A stretch of DNA of 40,166 nucleotides, taken from a virus. The position numbers were made by a program, and so were the translations under genes. Below, piece by piece: positions 11,696 to 19,377 of this stretch (positions are counted from its first letter, which is position 1; every line of letters starts with the position of its first letter). The notes below the pieces were generated by a model that was not told where the DNA came from, searched no databases, and saw only the letters and a list, made by a program, of their open reading frames with translations. Location: IMG/VR virus record IMGVR_UViG_3300047157_000002, positions 1-40,166 of that record; one strand, written 5' to 3'.

Positions 11696-12456
11696 GTGAT
11701 AAATACAAAAAGAAAAGAGTGTTACTAATTGATGGTGACATATTGTTATATAAGATTGCTCTTAACAATGAAATAGATACACACTGGGGTGATGGTCTAT
11801 GGACATTACATTGTGATGAGAAAGTATGTAAAGCAGATGTAGATGCAGTAATAGATGACTTAGGTTCTAGTCTATCAGCAGATGATTATGTTGTTACATT
11901 AACAGATGCTAACAATTTTAGAAAAGATGTTTTACCTTCTTACAAAAGTAATAGAAGAGAGAAGCGTAAACCTATGGTGTTAAAAGCATTACGTGAATAT
12001 GTAATGGAAAAACACAATGGTGTGTCTTGGAAAAACTTAGAAGCTGATGATGTCATGGGTATTATGGCAACTGAACCTTCTTTAAATGAAGAAAGAATTG
12101 TTGTCAGTATAGATAAAGATTTACGAACAGTACCATGTAACTTATCTCAAGATGGACAAACAATAGAGCAGATACCTCAACGATTAGCTGACTATCAATT
12201 TATGATACAGACATTAACAGGTGATAAGGTTGATGGCTATGATGGCATAGATGGTGTTGGAGTTGTTACTGCTAATAAACTAATACAAAAATACACTAAT
12301 GTTAAGTTAAAAGATTTGTGGAAAGTAGTTAAAGGTATCTACAAAGACAAAGGTTACTCAGCTAAAGAAGCATTAGCTCAAGCTAGAGTGGCACACATAC
12401 TTAGACATGGTGAATACAATAAGAAAACAGGGAAGGTTAAGTTATGGACAATATAA
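11692..12456 (+). CDS. 5'-3' exonuclease, T7 gp6-like (FEN family)
   Basis: A 254-residue 5'-3' exonuclease, somewhat shorter than T7 gp6 (300). Metal-binding acidic motifs appear in family order: LLIDGDILLYK at the N-terminus, LEADDVMGIMA near residue 117, VVSIDKDLRTV, then LTGDKVDGYDGIDGVG with the helix-hairpin-helix that binds DNA. In T7 this enzyme removes RNA primers and degrades host DNA. It overlaps its upstream neighbour by four bases (ATGA) and its downstream neighbour by 13, within the replication operon. Confidence 0.92.
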   Translation: MSDKYKKKRVLLIDGDILLYKIALNNEIDTHWGDGLWTLHCDEKVCKADVDAVIDDLGSSLSADDYVVTLTDANNFRKDVLPSYKSNRREKRKPMVLKALREYVMEKHNGVSWKNLEADDVMGIMATEPSLNEERIVVSIDKDLRTVPCNLSQDGQTIEQIPQRLADYQFMIQTLTGDKVDGYDGIDGVGVVTANKLIQKYTNVKLKDLWKVVKGIYKDKGYSAKEALAQARVAHILRHGEYNKKTGKVKLWTI

Positions 12457-12665
12457 AAAACCCACCTCACTATGCAAACTCAGAGATAGAACCTATTGAT
12501 TATATTATAAAAAATAAGTTAACTTACTGTGAAGGTAATGTAGTAAAATATATTACACGTTGGCGTAAGAAGGGTGGCATAGAAGATTTAAAAAAAGCAA
12601 AACAGTACATTGATATTATTATAGAAAAAGAAGGTGTACCTACTGTAACAGATACAAAAGATTAG
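12444..12665 (+). CDS. DUF3310 family protein
   Basis: A 73-residue protein with the DUF3310 signature: NPPHYANSEIEPIDYI near the start, then YCEGNVVKYITRWRKKGG, then DLKKAKQYIDIII. The domain is widespread in phages, and part of the T7 nucleotide kinase gp1.7 belongs to it, which hints at nucleotide metabolism. It lies among nucleotide and DNA genes, just before the SpeD-like and ribonucleotide reductase genes. The conserved residues are complete, so a functional domain is likely; its exact reaction is not established here. Confidence 0.85.
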   Translation: MDNIKNPPHYANSEIEPIDYIIKNKLTYCEGNVVKYITRWRKKGGIEDLKKAKQYIDIIIEKEGVPTVTDTKD

Positions 12666-12671
12666 AGGTGT

Positions 12672-13067
12672 ATGCTTGAACACAAACACATTTTAATCAG
12701 AGCAACAGTCAAAAAACCACCTGTGCAAATAGATAGTATAAAAGCATGGATAAGAAATTTAGTAAATGATTTAGGTATGAAACCTTTAGGTGAGACTGTT
12801 GCTGTCTATGTAGATAAAAAAGATAACAGAGGTTTAACTTGCTTACAAGCTATTGAAACATCACACATAGCATTACATTCTTGGGACGAAGATAGTCCTG
12901 CTATAATTCAATTAGATGTCTACACTTGTAGTAAGTTAAATAAAGATGTTGTATTTAAAGCATTAGATAAATTTGACCCAATAGAAATTAATTACTTAAC
13001 ACTAGATAGAAAGAGATATTTAGATATAAAAAACAAAGATGAGATAAACAATGACAATAGATTATAA
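12672..13067 (+). CDS. speD: S-adenosylmethionine decarboxylase-like protein
   Basis: A 131-residue protein with the pyruvoyl-enzyme signature ETSHIALHSWDED followed by LDVYTC. By analogy to class 1B AdoMet decarboxylases, Ser64 would become the pyruvoyl group, with His69 and Cys86 catalytic. The residue before Ser64 is Thr, where the bacterial enzyme I recall has Glu. The family makes decarboxylated AdoMet for spermidine synthesis, but some homologues decarboxylate ornithine or arginine, so the substrate is open. GAGG precedes the ATG. Cyanophages and pelagiphages carry such genes as auxiliary metabolic genes. It overlaps nrdA by 17 bases. Confidence 0.82.
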   Translation: MLEHKHILIRATVKKPPVQIDSIKAWIRNLVNDLGMKPLGETVAVYVDKKDNRGLTCLQAIETSHIALHSWDEDSPAIIQLDVYTCSKLNKDVVFKALDKFDPIEINYLTLDRKRYLDIKNKDEINNDNRL

Positions 13068-14808
13068 TAGAGATGAATTACTTACTGATTTTGGTAAGAC
13101 AACATTAAAAGATAGATACCTTTTACCACAAGAAGAATCACCGCAAGATGGATTTATGAGAGCGGCTAAAGCATTTTCTGACAATGATGAAATGGCAGAC
13201 CGTATATATAACTATGCTTCTAAACTTTGGTTTATGTTTTCTACACCTATTTTATCTAACGGTGGTACAAAAAGAGGTATGCCTATCTCATGTTTTTTAA
13301 ATTATGTTGGTGATAGTAGAGAAGGATTAACAGGACACTACACAGAAAATGCTTGGTTAGCTTCTGTTGGTGGTGGTATCGGTGGCTACTGGGGTGATGT
13401 AAGAAGTGATGGTACTGCTACATCAGGTGGTAGTCAATCGTCAGGTTCAATACCTTTTCTTCACGTAGTAGACTCAGAAGTATTAGCTTTTTCACAAGGT
13501 AAAACAAGACGTGGTAGTTATGCCGCTTACATGGATATATCACACCCAGAAATTATAGAATTTATGGAGATGCGTAAACCTAGTGGTGGTGATGTGCACA
13601 GAAAATGTTTAAACTTACATCATGGTGTAAATTTATCTAATGAATTTATGCAATTAATAGACCATTGTGTTAAAGAACCTACGTATGATGACAGTTGGAA
13701 TCTTATAGACCCACATACAAAAAAAGTAGTACGTACTGTATCAGCTAGAGACTTGTGGCAAAAGATATTAGAAACAAGAGTTGCTACTGGTGAGCCTTAT
13801 GTTTCATTTATAGATACTGTTAATGAATCATTGCCTGAACCTCAAAAGAAATTAGGACTAAGAGTTAATCATTCTAATTTATGTACTGAAATAACTTTAC
13901 CTACTAATGAAAATAGAACAGCAGTGTGTTGTTTGTCTTCTGTAAATTTAGAAAAGTATGACGAATGGAAAAATGATACATTGTTTGTGCCTGACTTAAT
14001 TAGATTTTTAGATAATGTCTTACAACATTTTATTGACAATGCACCTGACGAATTATTTAGAGCTAGATTTAGTGCGGCAAGTGAAAGAAGTTTAGGTTTA
14101 GGAGCTATGGGTTTTCATGCTTACTTACAATCTAAAGGAATACCTTTTGAGTCTGCTTTAGCTAAGTCATTAAATTTAAAAATATTTAAAAAGATGAAAG
14201 AACAAGCTGTAGAAGAATCTAAAAGATTAGCAATTAAAAGAGGTGAAGCACCAGACATGGAAAATACTGGTATGCGTAATGCACATTTACTAGCTATTGC
14301 ACCTAATGCTTCTTCATCTATTATTTGTGGTACAACATCACCATCAATAGAACCATACAGAGCTAATGCTTATGTGCAAAAAACTATGTCAGGTTCTTTT
14401 TTAGTTAAGAATAAATACTTAGAAAAATTATTAGAAAAAAAGGAGATAAATAATGATAAGACTTGGACTTCAATACTTGCGAATAGAGGCTCAGTGCTTC
14501 ATATTAAAGAGCTATCTGATTATGAAAAAGATACGTTTAAAACTGCGATTGAAATTAACCAACAATGGGTAATAGAACATGCCGCAGATAGACAACAATA
14601 TATTTGTCAAGGACAATCAGTTAATGTGTTTGTCCCTGCTGATGTAAACATTAAAGAGTTACATGACATACACATGTTAGCTTGGAAGAAAAAATTAAAG
14701 ACACTTTATTACTGTCGTTCAGAAGCAATTAAACGTGCAGAATTGGTATCTAAAAAAATAGAAAGAACAATCATACCAGAAGCAGATTGTTTAGCATGTG
14801 AGGGATAA
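13051..14808 (+). CDS. nrdA: Ribonucleotide reductase large subunit, class I
   Basis: A 585-residue NrdA that reduces ribonucleotides to deoxyribonucleotides for phage replication. Visible key residues are Cys81 (PISCFLN), Asn276-x-Cys278-x-Glu280 (NLCTEI, the radical cysteine centre), Cys293/Cys294, the radical-transfer pair Tyr553-Tyr554 (LYYC), and the C-terminal redox pair Cys580/Cys583. E. coli NrdA has 761 residues and an N-terminal ATP-cone. Here the protein starts almost directly at the catalytic domain, so the dATP-sensing cone is missing. It is coupled to the next small gene by a one-base overlap (TAATG) and pairs with nrdB at 15147. Confidence 0.96.
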   Translation: MTIDYNRDELLTDFGKTTLKDRYLLPQEESPQDGFMRAAKAFSDNDEMADRIYNYASKLWFMFSTPILSNGGTKRGMPISCFLNYVGDSREGLTGHYTENAWLASVGGGIGGYWGDVRSDGTATSGGSQSSGSIPFLHVVDSEVLAFSQGKTRRGSYAAYMDISHPEIIEFMEMRKPSGGDVHRKCLNLHHGVNLSNEFMQLIDHCVKEPTYDDSWNLIDPHTKKVVRTVSARDLWQKILETRVATGEPYVSFIDTVNESLPEPQKKLGLRVNHSNLCTEITLPTNENRTAVCCLSSVNLEKYDEWKNDTLFVPDLIRFLDNVLQHFIDNAPDELFRARFSAASERSLGLGAMGFHAYLQSKGIPFESALAKSLNLKIFKKMKEQAVEESKRLAIKRGEAPDMENTGMRNAHLLAIAPNASSSIICGTTSPSIEPYRANAYVQKTMSGSFLVKNKYLEKLLEKKEINNDKTWTSILANRGSVLHIKELSDYEKDTFKTAIEINQQWVIEHAADRQQYICQGQSVNVFVPADVNIKELHDIHMLAWKKKLKTLYYCRSEAIKRAELVSKKIERTIIPEADCLACEG

Positions 14809-14975
14809 TGACGGATAGTAGTATATTTGATGGTATGGATAAGCCAAGACGTAAACGTAGGAAAAGAAAACCACCTAAACAAACTGTCTTATGGACTGTA
14901 TATCATACTATCTTAGCAATAGAATTATTAATAATAATTATAATAGAAGGAATAGAATTGATTTATGGGCTTTAA
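14808..14975 (+). CDS. 55-residue membrane protein between nrdA and nrdB
   Basis: Starts at the TAATG junction with nrdA. The first half is strongly basic (KPRRKRRKRKPPK), and a single long hydrophobic span follows (TILAIELLIIIIIEGIELIYG). The topology would place the basic end in the cytoplasm. It overlaps the next gene by 11 bases. No family is recognised. Its place inside the nrdA-nrdB interval and the one-base junction support real coding, although its role with ribonucleotide reductase is unknown. Confidence 0.6.
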   Translation: MTDSSIFDGMDKPRRKRRKRKPPKQTVLWTVYHTILAIELLIIIIIEGIELIYGL

Positions 14976-15150
14976 AGATTATAAAATTAGAGATGGTGTG
15001 CATCTTCCTACTGACGCATATAGAAAAAATTATGATTCTATTTTTAAAAAGAAGAAGTGTAAGACACATACTAAAGAAAAAGAAAACAACAATGAGTGTT
15101 GTCACTCAGAAGAACAAACATATTTAGAGGAGTTAAAAAACAAACTATGA
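14965..15150 (+). CDS. Hypothetical 61-residue protein between nrdA and nrdB
   Basis: Overlaps its upstream neighbour by 11 bases and nrdB by four (ATGA). It begins with an ordered segment (GFKDYKIRDGVHLPTDAYRKN) and continues with lysine-rich sequence containing Cys47, then Cys-Cys-His (NECCHSEE). The DGVHLP-AY pattern resembles small phage proteins found near nrd genes, but no function is known. A competing frame from 14891 overlaps most of it, yet the coupling junctions favour this one. Confidence 0.6.
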   Translation: MGFKDYKIRDGVHLPTDAYRKNYDSIFKKKKCKTHTKEKENNNECCHSEEQTYLEELKNKL

Positions 15151-16097
15151 GTTTATTTAAAGAAAGAGTACATTACAAACCATTTGATTACGAATGGGCT
15201 TTTGAATCTTACGACATGCAACAAAAAATGCACTGGCTACCTAGTGAAGTACCTTTACATGAAGATGTAAGAGACTGGAATGAAAGATTAAGTGCAGAAG
15301 AAAAAAATCTTATATCACAAATTCTTAAATTCTTTACTCAAGGTGACGTAGATATAGCTCAAGCATACTTAGATAAGTATATACCTAAGTTTAAATCACC
15401 TGAAGTTAGAATGATGTTGTCTTCTTTTGCTACAAGTGAAGCTAATCACGCACATAGTTATTCATTACTTAATGATACAATAGGATTACCAGATAAAGAA
15501 TACAAAGCATTTCAAGAATATAAAGAAATGGCTGATAAACATGAGTATTTATTTGCTAGTAAAGGTAAAGGACTAGAAGGATTAGCTAAAGAGATAGCTT
15601 GTTTTTCTGCATTTGGTGAAGGCTTACAGTTGTTTGCATCATTTGTTATGCTACTAAACTTTCAAAGATACGGAAGAATGAAGGGCATGTGTCAAATAGT
15701 TACATGGTCTATTAGAGATGAGACTCATCACGTAGATGGTATGATTAAATTGTTTCATCAATTAATAAAAGAAAATCCTAATATTTGGACAGAAAAATTT
15801 AAAGCAAGTATTTATCAAACAGCTAGAGATATGGTTGCATTAGAAGATAGATTTATTGATTTAGCATTTAGTATGGGTGGTATTAGAGGATTAAAAGCAG
15901 AAGAAGTTAAACAATATATTAGATATATTGCTGACAGAAGACTGTTACAACTATCATTAAAACCTAATTTTGGTGTTAAACAAAACCCTTTAGGTTGGTT
16001 AGATTGGGTGTTAAATGGTGTAGAACATGCTAATTTCTTTGAAAATAGAGCTACAGAATATAACAAAGGTACAGTAACAGGGAGCTTGTGGGAGTAA
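15147..16097 (+). CDS. nrdB: Ribonucleotide reductase small subunit, class I
   Basis: A 316-residue beta subunit that generates the tyrosyl radical for NrdA. Metal-site residues are visible: Glu98 and His101 in TSEANHAHSY, the radical tyrosine Tyr105 in the same segment, Glu158 in FGEGLQLF, and Glu192 and His195 in RDETHHVDG; Asp67 near FTQGD may be the first ligand. I chose the ATG at 15147, because it forms an ATGA overlap and begins like the family (MSLFKERVHYKPFDYEW). A longer frame from 15096 adds unrelated residues. The stop codon is the first three bases of promoter P4. Confidence 0.95.
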   Translation: MSLFKERVHYKPFDYEWAFESYDMQQKMHWLPSEVPLHEDVRDWNERLSAEEKNLISQILKFFTQGDVDIAQAYLDKYIPKFKSPEVRMMLSSFATSEANHAHSYSLLNDTIGLPDKEYKAFQEYKEMADKHEYLFASKGKGLEGLAKEIACFSAFGEGLQLFASFVMLLNFQRYGRMKGMCQIVTWSIRDETHHVDGMIKLFHQLIKENPNIWTEKFKASIYQTARDMVALEDRFIDLAFSMGGIRGLKAEEVKQYIRYIADRRLLQLSLKPNFGVKQNPLGWLDWVLNGVEHANFFENRATEYNKGTVTGSLWE

Positions 16098-16117
16098 AGT
16101 TCCCTTTTTAGACGAAT
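16095..16117 (+). promoter_or_regulatory. Putative phage RNA polymerase promoter P4
   Basis: AAAGTTCCC then TTTTTAGACGAATACA matches the shared element. Its first bases TAA are the stop codon of nrdB. It lies just before the first gene of the virion block at 16121. Confidence 0.72.
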
Positions 16118-16120
16118 ACA

Positions 16121-16294
16121 ATGGACGATTTAACATTACCAAATAACGTAGATGATTTAGTTAAACTACTTAATGAAGTTTATCCTGAAAAATCTCCTGA
16201 TTTAAAAGATGATACTAAAACTATTTATTTTAAAGCAGGTCAGCGTGACGTTGTAAATTTTATCAATACTTTAAAAGAGAGGACAGAGAAATAA
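16121..16294 (+). CDS. Hypothetical 57-residue protein opening the virion block
   Basis: Begins four bases after promoter P4 ends, so its messenger would have a very short leader; no Shine-Dalgarno is visible. The product is acidic at the start (MDDLTLPNNVDDLVKLLNE) and later has a compact alpha/beta look (IYFKAGQRDVVNFINTL). No membrane span or known motif is seen. It is followed after two bases by the 16297 gene. The codon pattern and tight packing favour coding. T7 has small host-range and assembly genes (6.5-7.7) in this interval, but I cannot equate it with one. Confidence 0.65.
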   Translation: MDDLTLPNNVDDLVKLLNEVYPEKSPDLKDDTKTIYFKAGQRDVVNFINTLKERTEK

Positions 16295-16296
16295 TT

Positions 16297-16515
16297 ATGT
16301 GTTTATCAAAACCTAAAGTTCCTGAAGTAAAACCTGCTCCACCACCAGTTAATATGTCACCTATTGGTGATGACTTAGCTCCAACATTGGTTACAGCAGA
16401 CGAGCAAGATGGAAAACTTAAAAAGAAAGCTAAGAAAAAGTCAGGTACATCTGCATTACAAACTTCTAGTGGAGTTAATACAGCGACATCTAGTAATACT
16501 TTAAATATAGCTTAA
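16297..16515 (+). CDS. Small virion/tail assembly protein, T7 gp7.3-like
   Basis: A 72-residue protein with a Pro-rich N-terminus (MCLSKPKVPEVKPAPPPV), a lysine cluster (KLKKKAKKKSG) and a Ser/Thr/Asn-rich end (SSGVNTATSSNTLNI). This arrangement, and its place directly before the portal, recalls T7 gp7.3, whose end is also Ser-rich and finishes in an NI-type motif; that protein is needed for tail assembly and infection. Similarity is by composition and position only, so this is a moderate call. It is likely disordered. Confidence 0.5.
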   Translation: MCLSKPKVPEVKPAPPPVNMSPIGDDLAPTLVTADEQDGKLKKKAKKKSGTSALQTSSGVNTATSSNTLNIA

Positions 16516-16518
16516 TAA

Positions 16519-18084
16519 ATGGAATACATGGATAACAATTTTACAAAAGATACAGCAAAACAGCGTTATTCAAAATTAAAACAAGACAGAGAACATTTCT
16601 TAGATAGAGCAGAAGAATGTTCTGAAGTCACTATTCCCTCTCTAATACAACCAGATGGTTTTACAGCATCTTCTGATTTGTATAACCCTTTCCAATCTGT
16701 AGGAGCTAGGGGTGTAAACAATTTAGCTTCTAAACTTTTATTACTATTACTTCCACCAAACTCTCCCTTCTTTAGATTATCAATAGCAGGAAAAGCTAAA
16801 CAAGAATTAGATGAAAACAAAGAAATAAAATCTGATGTAGAAAAATCTTTAGCTGTTATAGAAAAAGAAGTATCAAATAAAATTGAACAACTTGCTTTAA
16901 GAGTATCTGTATTTGAAGCATTAAAACATTTGATAGTGTCTGGTAATGTACTAACTTATTTACCTAAAAAAGGAAGCATGAGAGTATTTCCTTTACATCA
17001 ATATGTTTGTCAAAGAGATAGTTCAGGTAATGTTTGTGAAATAATTATACAAGAAAAATTAAGTATATTAGCTTTAGGTAAAGAAATAGCGGCACAAGTT
17101 ATAGCTGACCCTGAATATAAAAAAGATGAAGAGATAGAATTATATACTCACATATATAAATTAGACGATAAGAAATTTTATGTTTGTCAAGAAGTTAATG
17201 GTATTAAAATGCCTGAATCTGTTGGAACATTTAATAAAGAACGTATGCCTTACCAAGCTCTAAGAATGGTTAGAGTTGATAATGAAGACTATGGTAGAGG
17301 ATATGTAGAAGAATTTTTAGGAGATTTAAAATCATTAGAAGGATTGTCTCAAGCATTAGTAGAATCTGCGGCGGCTTCAAGTAAAGTAGTATTTATGGTA
17401 AGACCAAATGCAGTGACTAGAAAAAAAGATTTATCATTAAGTAGAAATGGTGACATCATTACAGGAAGCAGAGATGATGTGTCTGTACTACAAGCAGAAA
17501 AACAATATGATTTACAAGTTGTAGAAAGAAGTATACAAAAATTAGAAGAAAGATTATCATTTGCTTTCTTATTACATACAGCAATACAAAGAAATGCTGA
17601 ACGTGTGACTGCTCAAGAAATTAGATACATGGCTGAACAATTAGAAACAGCAATGGGTGGTATATATTCTTTATTATCACAAGAATTTCAATTACCATTA
17701 GTAACTATTCTTATGAAAAGAATGGAACAAGCAAATGAAATACCATCATTACCTGAAAAATCAGTAAGACCTACAATTATTACTGGTATTGAAGCATTAG
17801 GTAGAGGAAATGATTTACAAAAATTAAGAGAATTTGTAGCTGAGATAGGTAACTTAGCTCAAATAAATCCTGCTGTTGTGCAGTCATTAAACCCAGACGA
17901 TTTAATTAAGCGTATTGCTACTGGTTTAGGAATTGAAACTGAAGGTTTAATAAAGTCACAAGAACAAATGGCACAAGAACAGGAAGCTCAAGAAGAGCAA
18001 ATGCAAAATGAGCAAATGATGCAAATGGCTGAGAAAGCTGTAGCACCTGTTGCTAATAATGCAACTAAACCACAACCACAATAG
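16519..18084 (+). CDS. Portal (head-tail connector) protein, T7 gp8-like
   Basis: A 521-residue portal forming the dodecameric ring through which DNA enters and leaves the head. The N-terminal region is close to T7 gp8: SKLKQDREHFLDRA, TIPSLIQPDG, then FQSVGARGVNNLASKLLLLLLPPN with PFFRL. The long helical stretch of the stem and wing follows (AAASSKVVFMVRPNAV, EERLSFAFLLHTAIQRNAERVTAQEIR). The C-terminus is glutamine/methionine-rich. Size matches T7 gp8 (536). A start at 16528 is also possible. Followed after 11 bases by the scaffold. Confidence 0.95.
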   Translation: MEYMDNNFTKDTAKQRYSKLKQDREHFLDRAEECSEVTIPSLIQPDGFTASSDLYNPFQSVGARGVNNLASKLLLLLLPPNSPFFRLSIAGKAKQELDENKEIKSDVEKSLAVIEKEVSNKIEQLALRVSVFEALKHLIVSGNVLTYLPKKGSMRVFPLHQYVCQRDSSGNVCEIIIQEKLSILALGKEIAAQVIADPEYKKDEEIELYTHIYKLDDKKFYVCQEVNGIKMPESVGTFNKERMPYQALRMVRVDNEDYGRGYVEEFLGDLKSLEGLSQALVESAAASSKVVFMVRPNAVTRKKDLSLSRNGDIITGSRDDVSVLQAEKQYDLQVVERSIQKLEERLSFAFLLHTAIQRNAERVTAQEIRYMAEQLETAMGGIYSLLSQEFQLPLVTILMKRMEQANEIPSLPEKSVRPTIITGIEALGRGNDLQKLREFVAEIGNLAQINPAVVQSLNPDDLIKRIATGLGIETEGLIKSQEQMAQEQEAQEEQMQNEQMMQMAEKAVAPVANNATKPQPQ

Positions 18085-18095
18085 AGGAATAAAAA

Positions 18096-18860
18096 ATGGT
18101 AGAAACAGTAGAAATAAAACAACCAGAAACTACTAGCGAAAAGCCAGTAGAGGAGAAACAGTCTACACAAAGTGTTCAAGGTTTACCAGAAAAATTTAAG
18201 TCAGTTGAAGATTTGGCAAAAAGTTATTCGGAACTTGAAAAAAAACTTGGTGAACAATCTCCAAAAACAGAAGAAGTTGACCCAGTTAATCAAGCAACTT
18301 TAAAAGAAGAAGAACCTAAAGAAGAACAAAAAGGTGAATTAGATATAGCTGAAAAAGCTGTTGAAAATGCAGGTTTAAACATGGATAGTTTAGCTGATGA
18401 GTATGCACAAAATGGTAAACTAGATGATAAATCTTATGACGCATTAGAAAAGTCAGGTATTCCAAAAGAATATGTTGACCAATTTATTGCAGGACAAAAA
18501 GCTATTGGTGACCAACAAACTTCAACCGTTAAAAATATGGTAGGTGGTGATGAAGCCTACACAGAAATGGCTGAATGGGCGGCAAGTAATATGTCTGATG
18601 GTGAGAAAAAAGCATATAACACAGCAGTAAACAGTAAAGATATGGACACTGTTAAATTAGCAGTTGATGGTCTTAAAGCTAAGTATGAATCAGCAAATGG
18701 TTCAGAACCTTCTTTAACACAAGGCAGAGCTACGCCTACTCCTGAACAAGGTTACGCATCTTGGGCTGAAGTTACACAAGCTATGTCTGACCCTAGATAT
18801 GCTAAAGACCCTGCTTATCAAGCAATGGTTAAAAACAAAATATCTAACTCGGAGTTATAA
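18096..18860 (+). CDS. Capsid assembly scaffolding protein, T7 gp9-like
   Basis: A 254-residue, very acidic, Glu/Lys-rich and largely helical protein between portal and capsid, the position of T7 gene 9 (307 residues). Scaffold proteins guide prohead assembly and are lost on maturation. The N-terminal half has low complexity (EEVDPVNQATLKEEEPKEE), and the C-terminal end has the family look (ASWAEVTQAMSDPRYAKDPAYQ). GAGGAA precedes the ATG. Identity rests on position, acidity and this C-terminal stretch. Confidence 0.9.
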   Translation: MVETVEIKQPETTSEKPVEEKQSTQSVQGLPEKFKSVEDLAKSYSELEKKLGEQSPKTEEVDPVNQATLKEEEPKEEQKGELDIAEKAVENAGLNMDSLADEYAQNGKLDDKSYDALEKSGIPKEYVDQFIAGQKAIGDQQTSTVKNMVGGDEAYTEMAEWAASNMSDGEKKAYNTAVNSKDMDTVKLAVDGLKAKYESANGSEPSLTQGRATPTPEQGYASWAEVTQAMSDPRYAKDPAYQAMVKNKISNSEL

Positions 18861-18861
18861 T

Positions 18862-19101
18862 ATGATTGCTTGGTTACATGCGTTAAAGAAAAGGTATGAA
18901 GCTGATGAAGCTGAACATACTGCAACAATAGATACATTTTTACAAAACCCTGTGGGTGTTGCTGACCATGATAAATTTATGGATATATTGAAAGATAGAT
19001 TTGATAAAAGAACTCATGCAAAATGTTGTCTTAAACAAATAGATGACATTATTGAAAAATCAAAAGTACCCCTAGTAGATAAAACCAAAAAGGAGAAATA
19101 A
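18862..19101 (+). CDS. Hypothetical 79-residue helical protein; 3' end holds promoter P5
   Basis: The start at 18862 is set by GGAG at 18851-18854; an upstream ATG at 18799 lies inside the scaffold gene. The product is charged and helical (WLHALKKRYEADEAEHTATID, DKFMDILKDRFDKRTHAKC), ending KVPLVDKTKKEK. The codons for KVPLVDK are at the same time the phage promoter AAAGTACCCCTAGTAGATAAA, so the C-terminus is constrained by the promoter. No family is recognised. Similar short helical proteins occur after scaffold genes in marine podoviruses. Confidence 0.7.
   Translation: MIAWLHALKKRYEADEAEHTATIDTFLQNPVGVADHDKFMDILKDRFDKRTHAKCCLKQIDDIIEKSKVPLVDKTKKEK
19062..19084 (+). promoter_or_regulatory. 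Putative phage RNA polymerase promoter P5
   Basis: AAAGTACCC then CTAGTAGATAAAAC is a close match to the shared element. It lies inside the 3' end of the 18862 gene and drives the basic small proteins and the major capsid gene. The corresponding T7 position carries a strong late promoter (phi10). Confidence 0.8.
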
Positions 19102-19103
19102 AT

Positions 19104-19229
19104 ATGCCAATGGGAAAAGGAACTTATGGTTCTAAAAAAGGAAGACCAAGTAAAGCGTTAAAAGGTGGACAGAAAAGACTACCTGCCGCTTTAAAATCAA
19201 AAATAATGAGTAGTAAAAAGAAAAAATAA
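19104..19229 (+). CDS. Small basic protein 1 (41 residues)
   Basis: AAAGGAG precedes the ATG at a normal distance. The product is extremely basic, starts MPMGKGTYGSKKGRPSKAL and ends KSKKKK-like, with glycine and proline and no hydrophobic core. It is the first of three consecutive lysine/arginine-rich mini-proteins between promoter P5 and the capsid gene. Small basic phage proteins of the MGKGTYGSKKGRP type recur in marine phages and may bind DNA or the acidic scaffold; no function is shown. Confidence 0.75.
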   Translation: MPMGKGTYGSKKGRPSKALKGGQKRLPAALKSKIMSSKKKK

Positions 19230-19230
19230 T

Positions 19231-19377
19231 ATGGCAAAGAACGGACTATACGCAAACATTCATAAAAAACGTGCTAGAATTAAAGCAGGTTCAGGTGAAA
19301 AAATGCGAAAAGCAGGAGCTAAAGGTAGACCTACTGCTAAACAATTTAAGAGAGCCGCCAAAACTGCGAAAGCATAA
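19231..19377 (+). CDS. Small basic protein 2 (48 residues)
   Basis: Begins one base after the previous stop. The sequence MAKNGLYANIHKKRARI, then GSGEKMRKAGAKGRPTAKQF and a basic alanine-rich tail, is of a type found repeatedly in marine phage genomes as a tiny conserved unknown. It shares GRPTA-like segments with its two neighbours, suggesting functional or evolutionary relation. It is likely disordered and nucleic-acid-binding by charge, which is inference. Its last base is the first of the next gene's ATG. Confidence 0.75.
   Translation: MAKNGLYANIHKKRARIKAGSGEKMRKAGAKGRPTAKQFKRAAKTAKA

Noticed and set aside
16745-16785. Promoter-like AAACTCTCCCTTCTTTAGATTA inside the portal gene
   Set aside because: The key AAAGT[A/T]CCC core is broken and the bases encode the conserved PPNSPFFRL segment.
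18390-18410. A further CTGATGAG (hammerhead core word) within the scaffold gene, and another near 9104
   Set aside because: Both lie inside well-supported genes, with no GAAA partner and no flanking helices in the required places.
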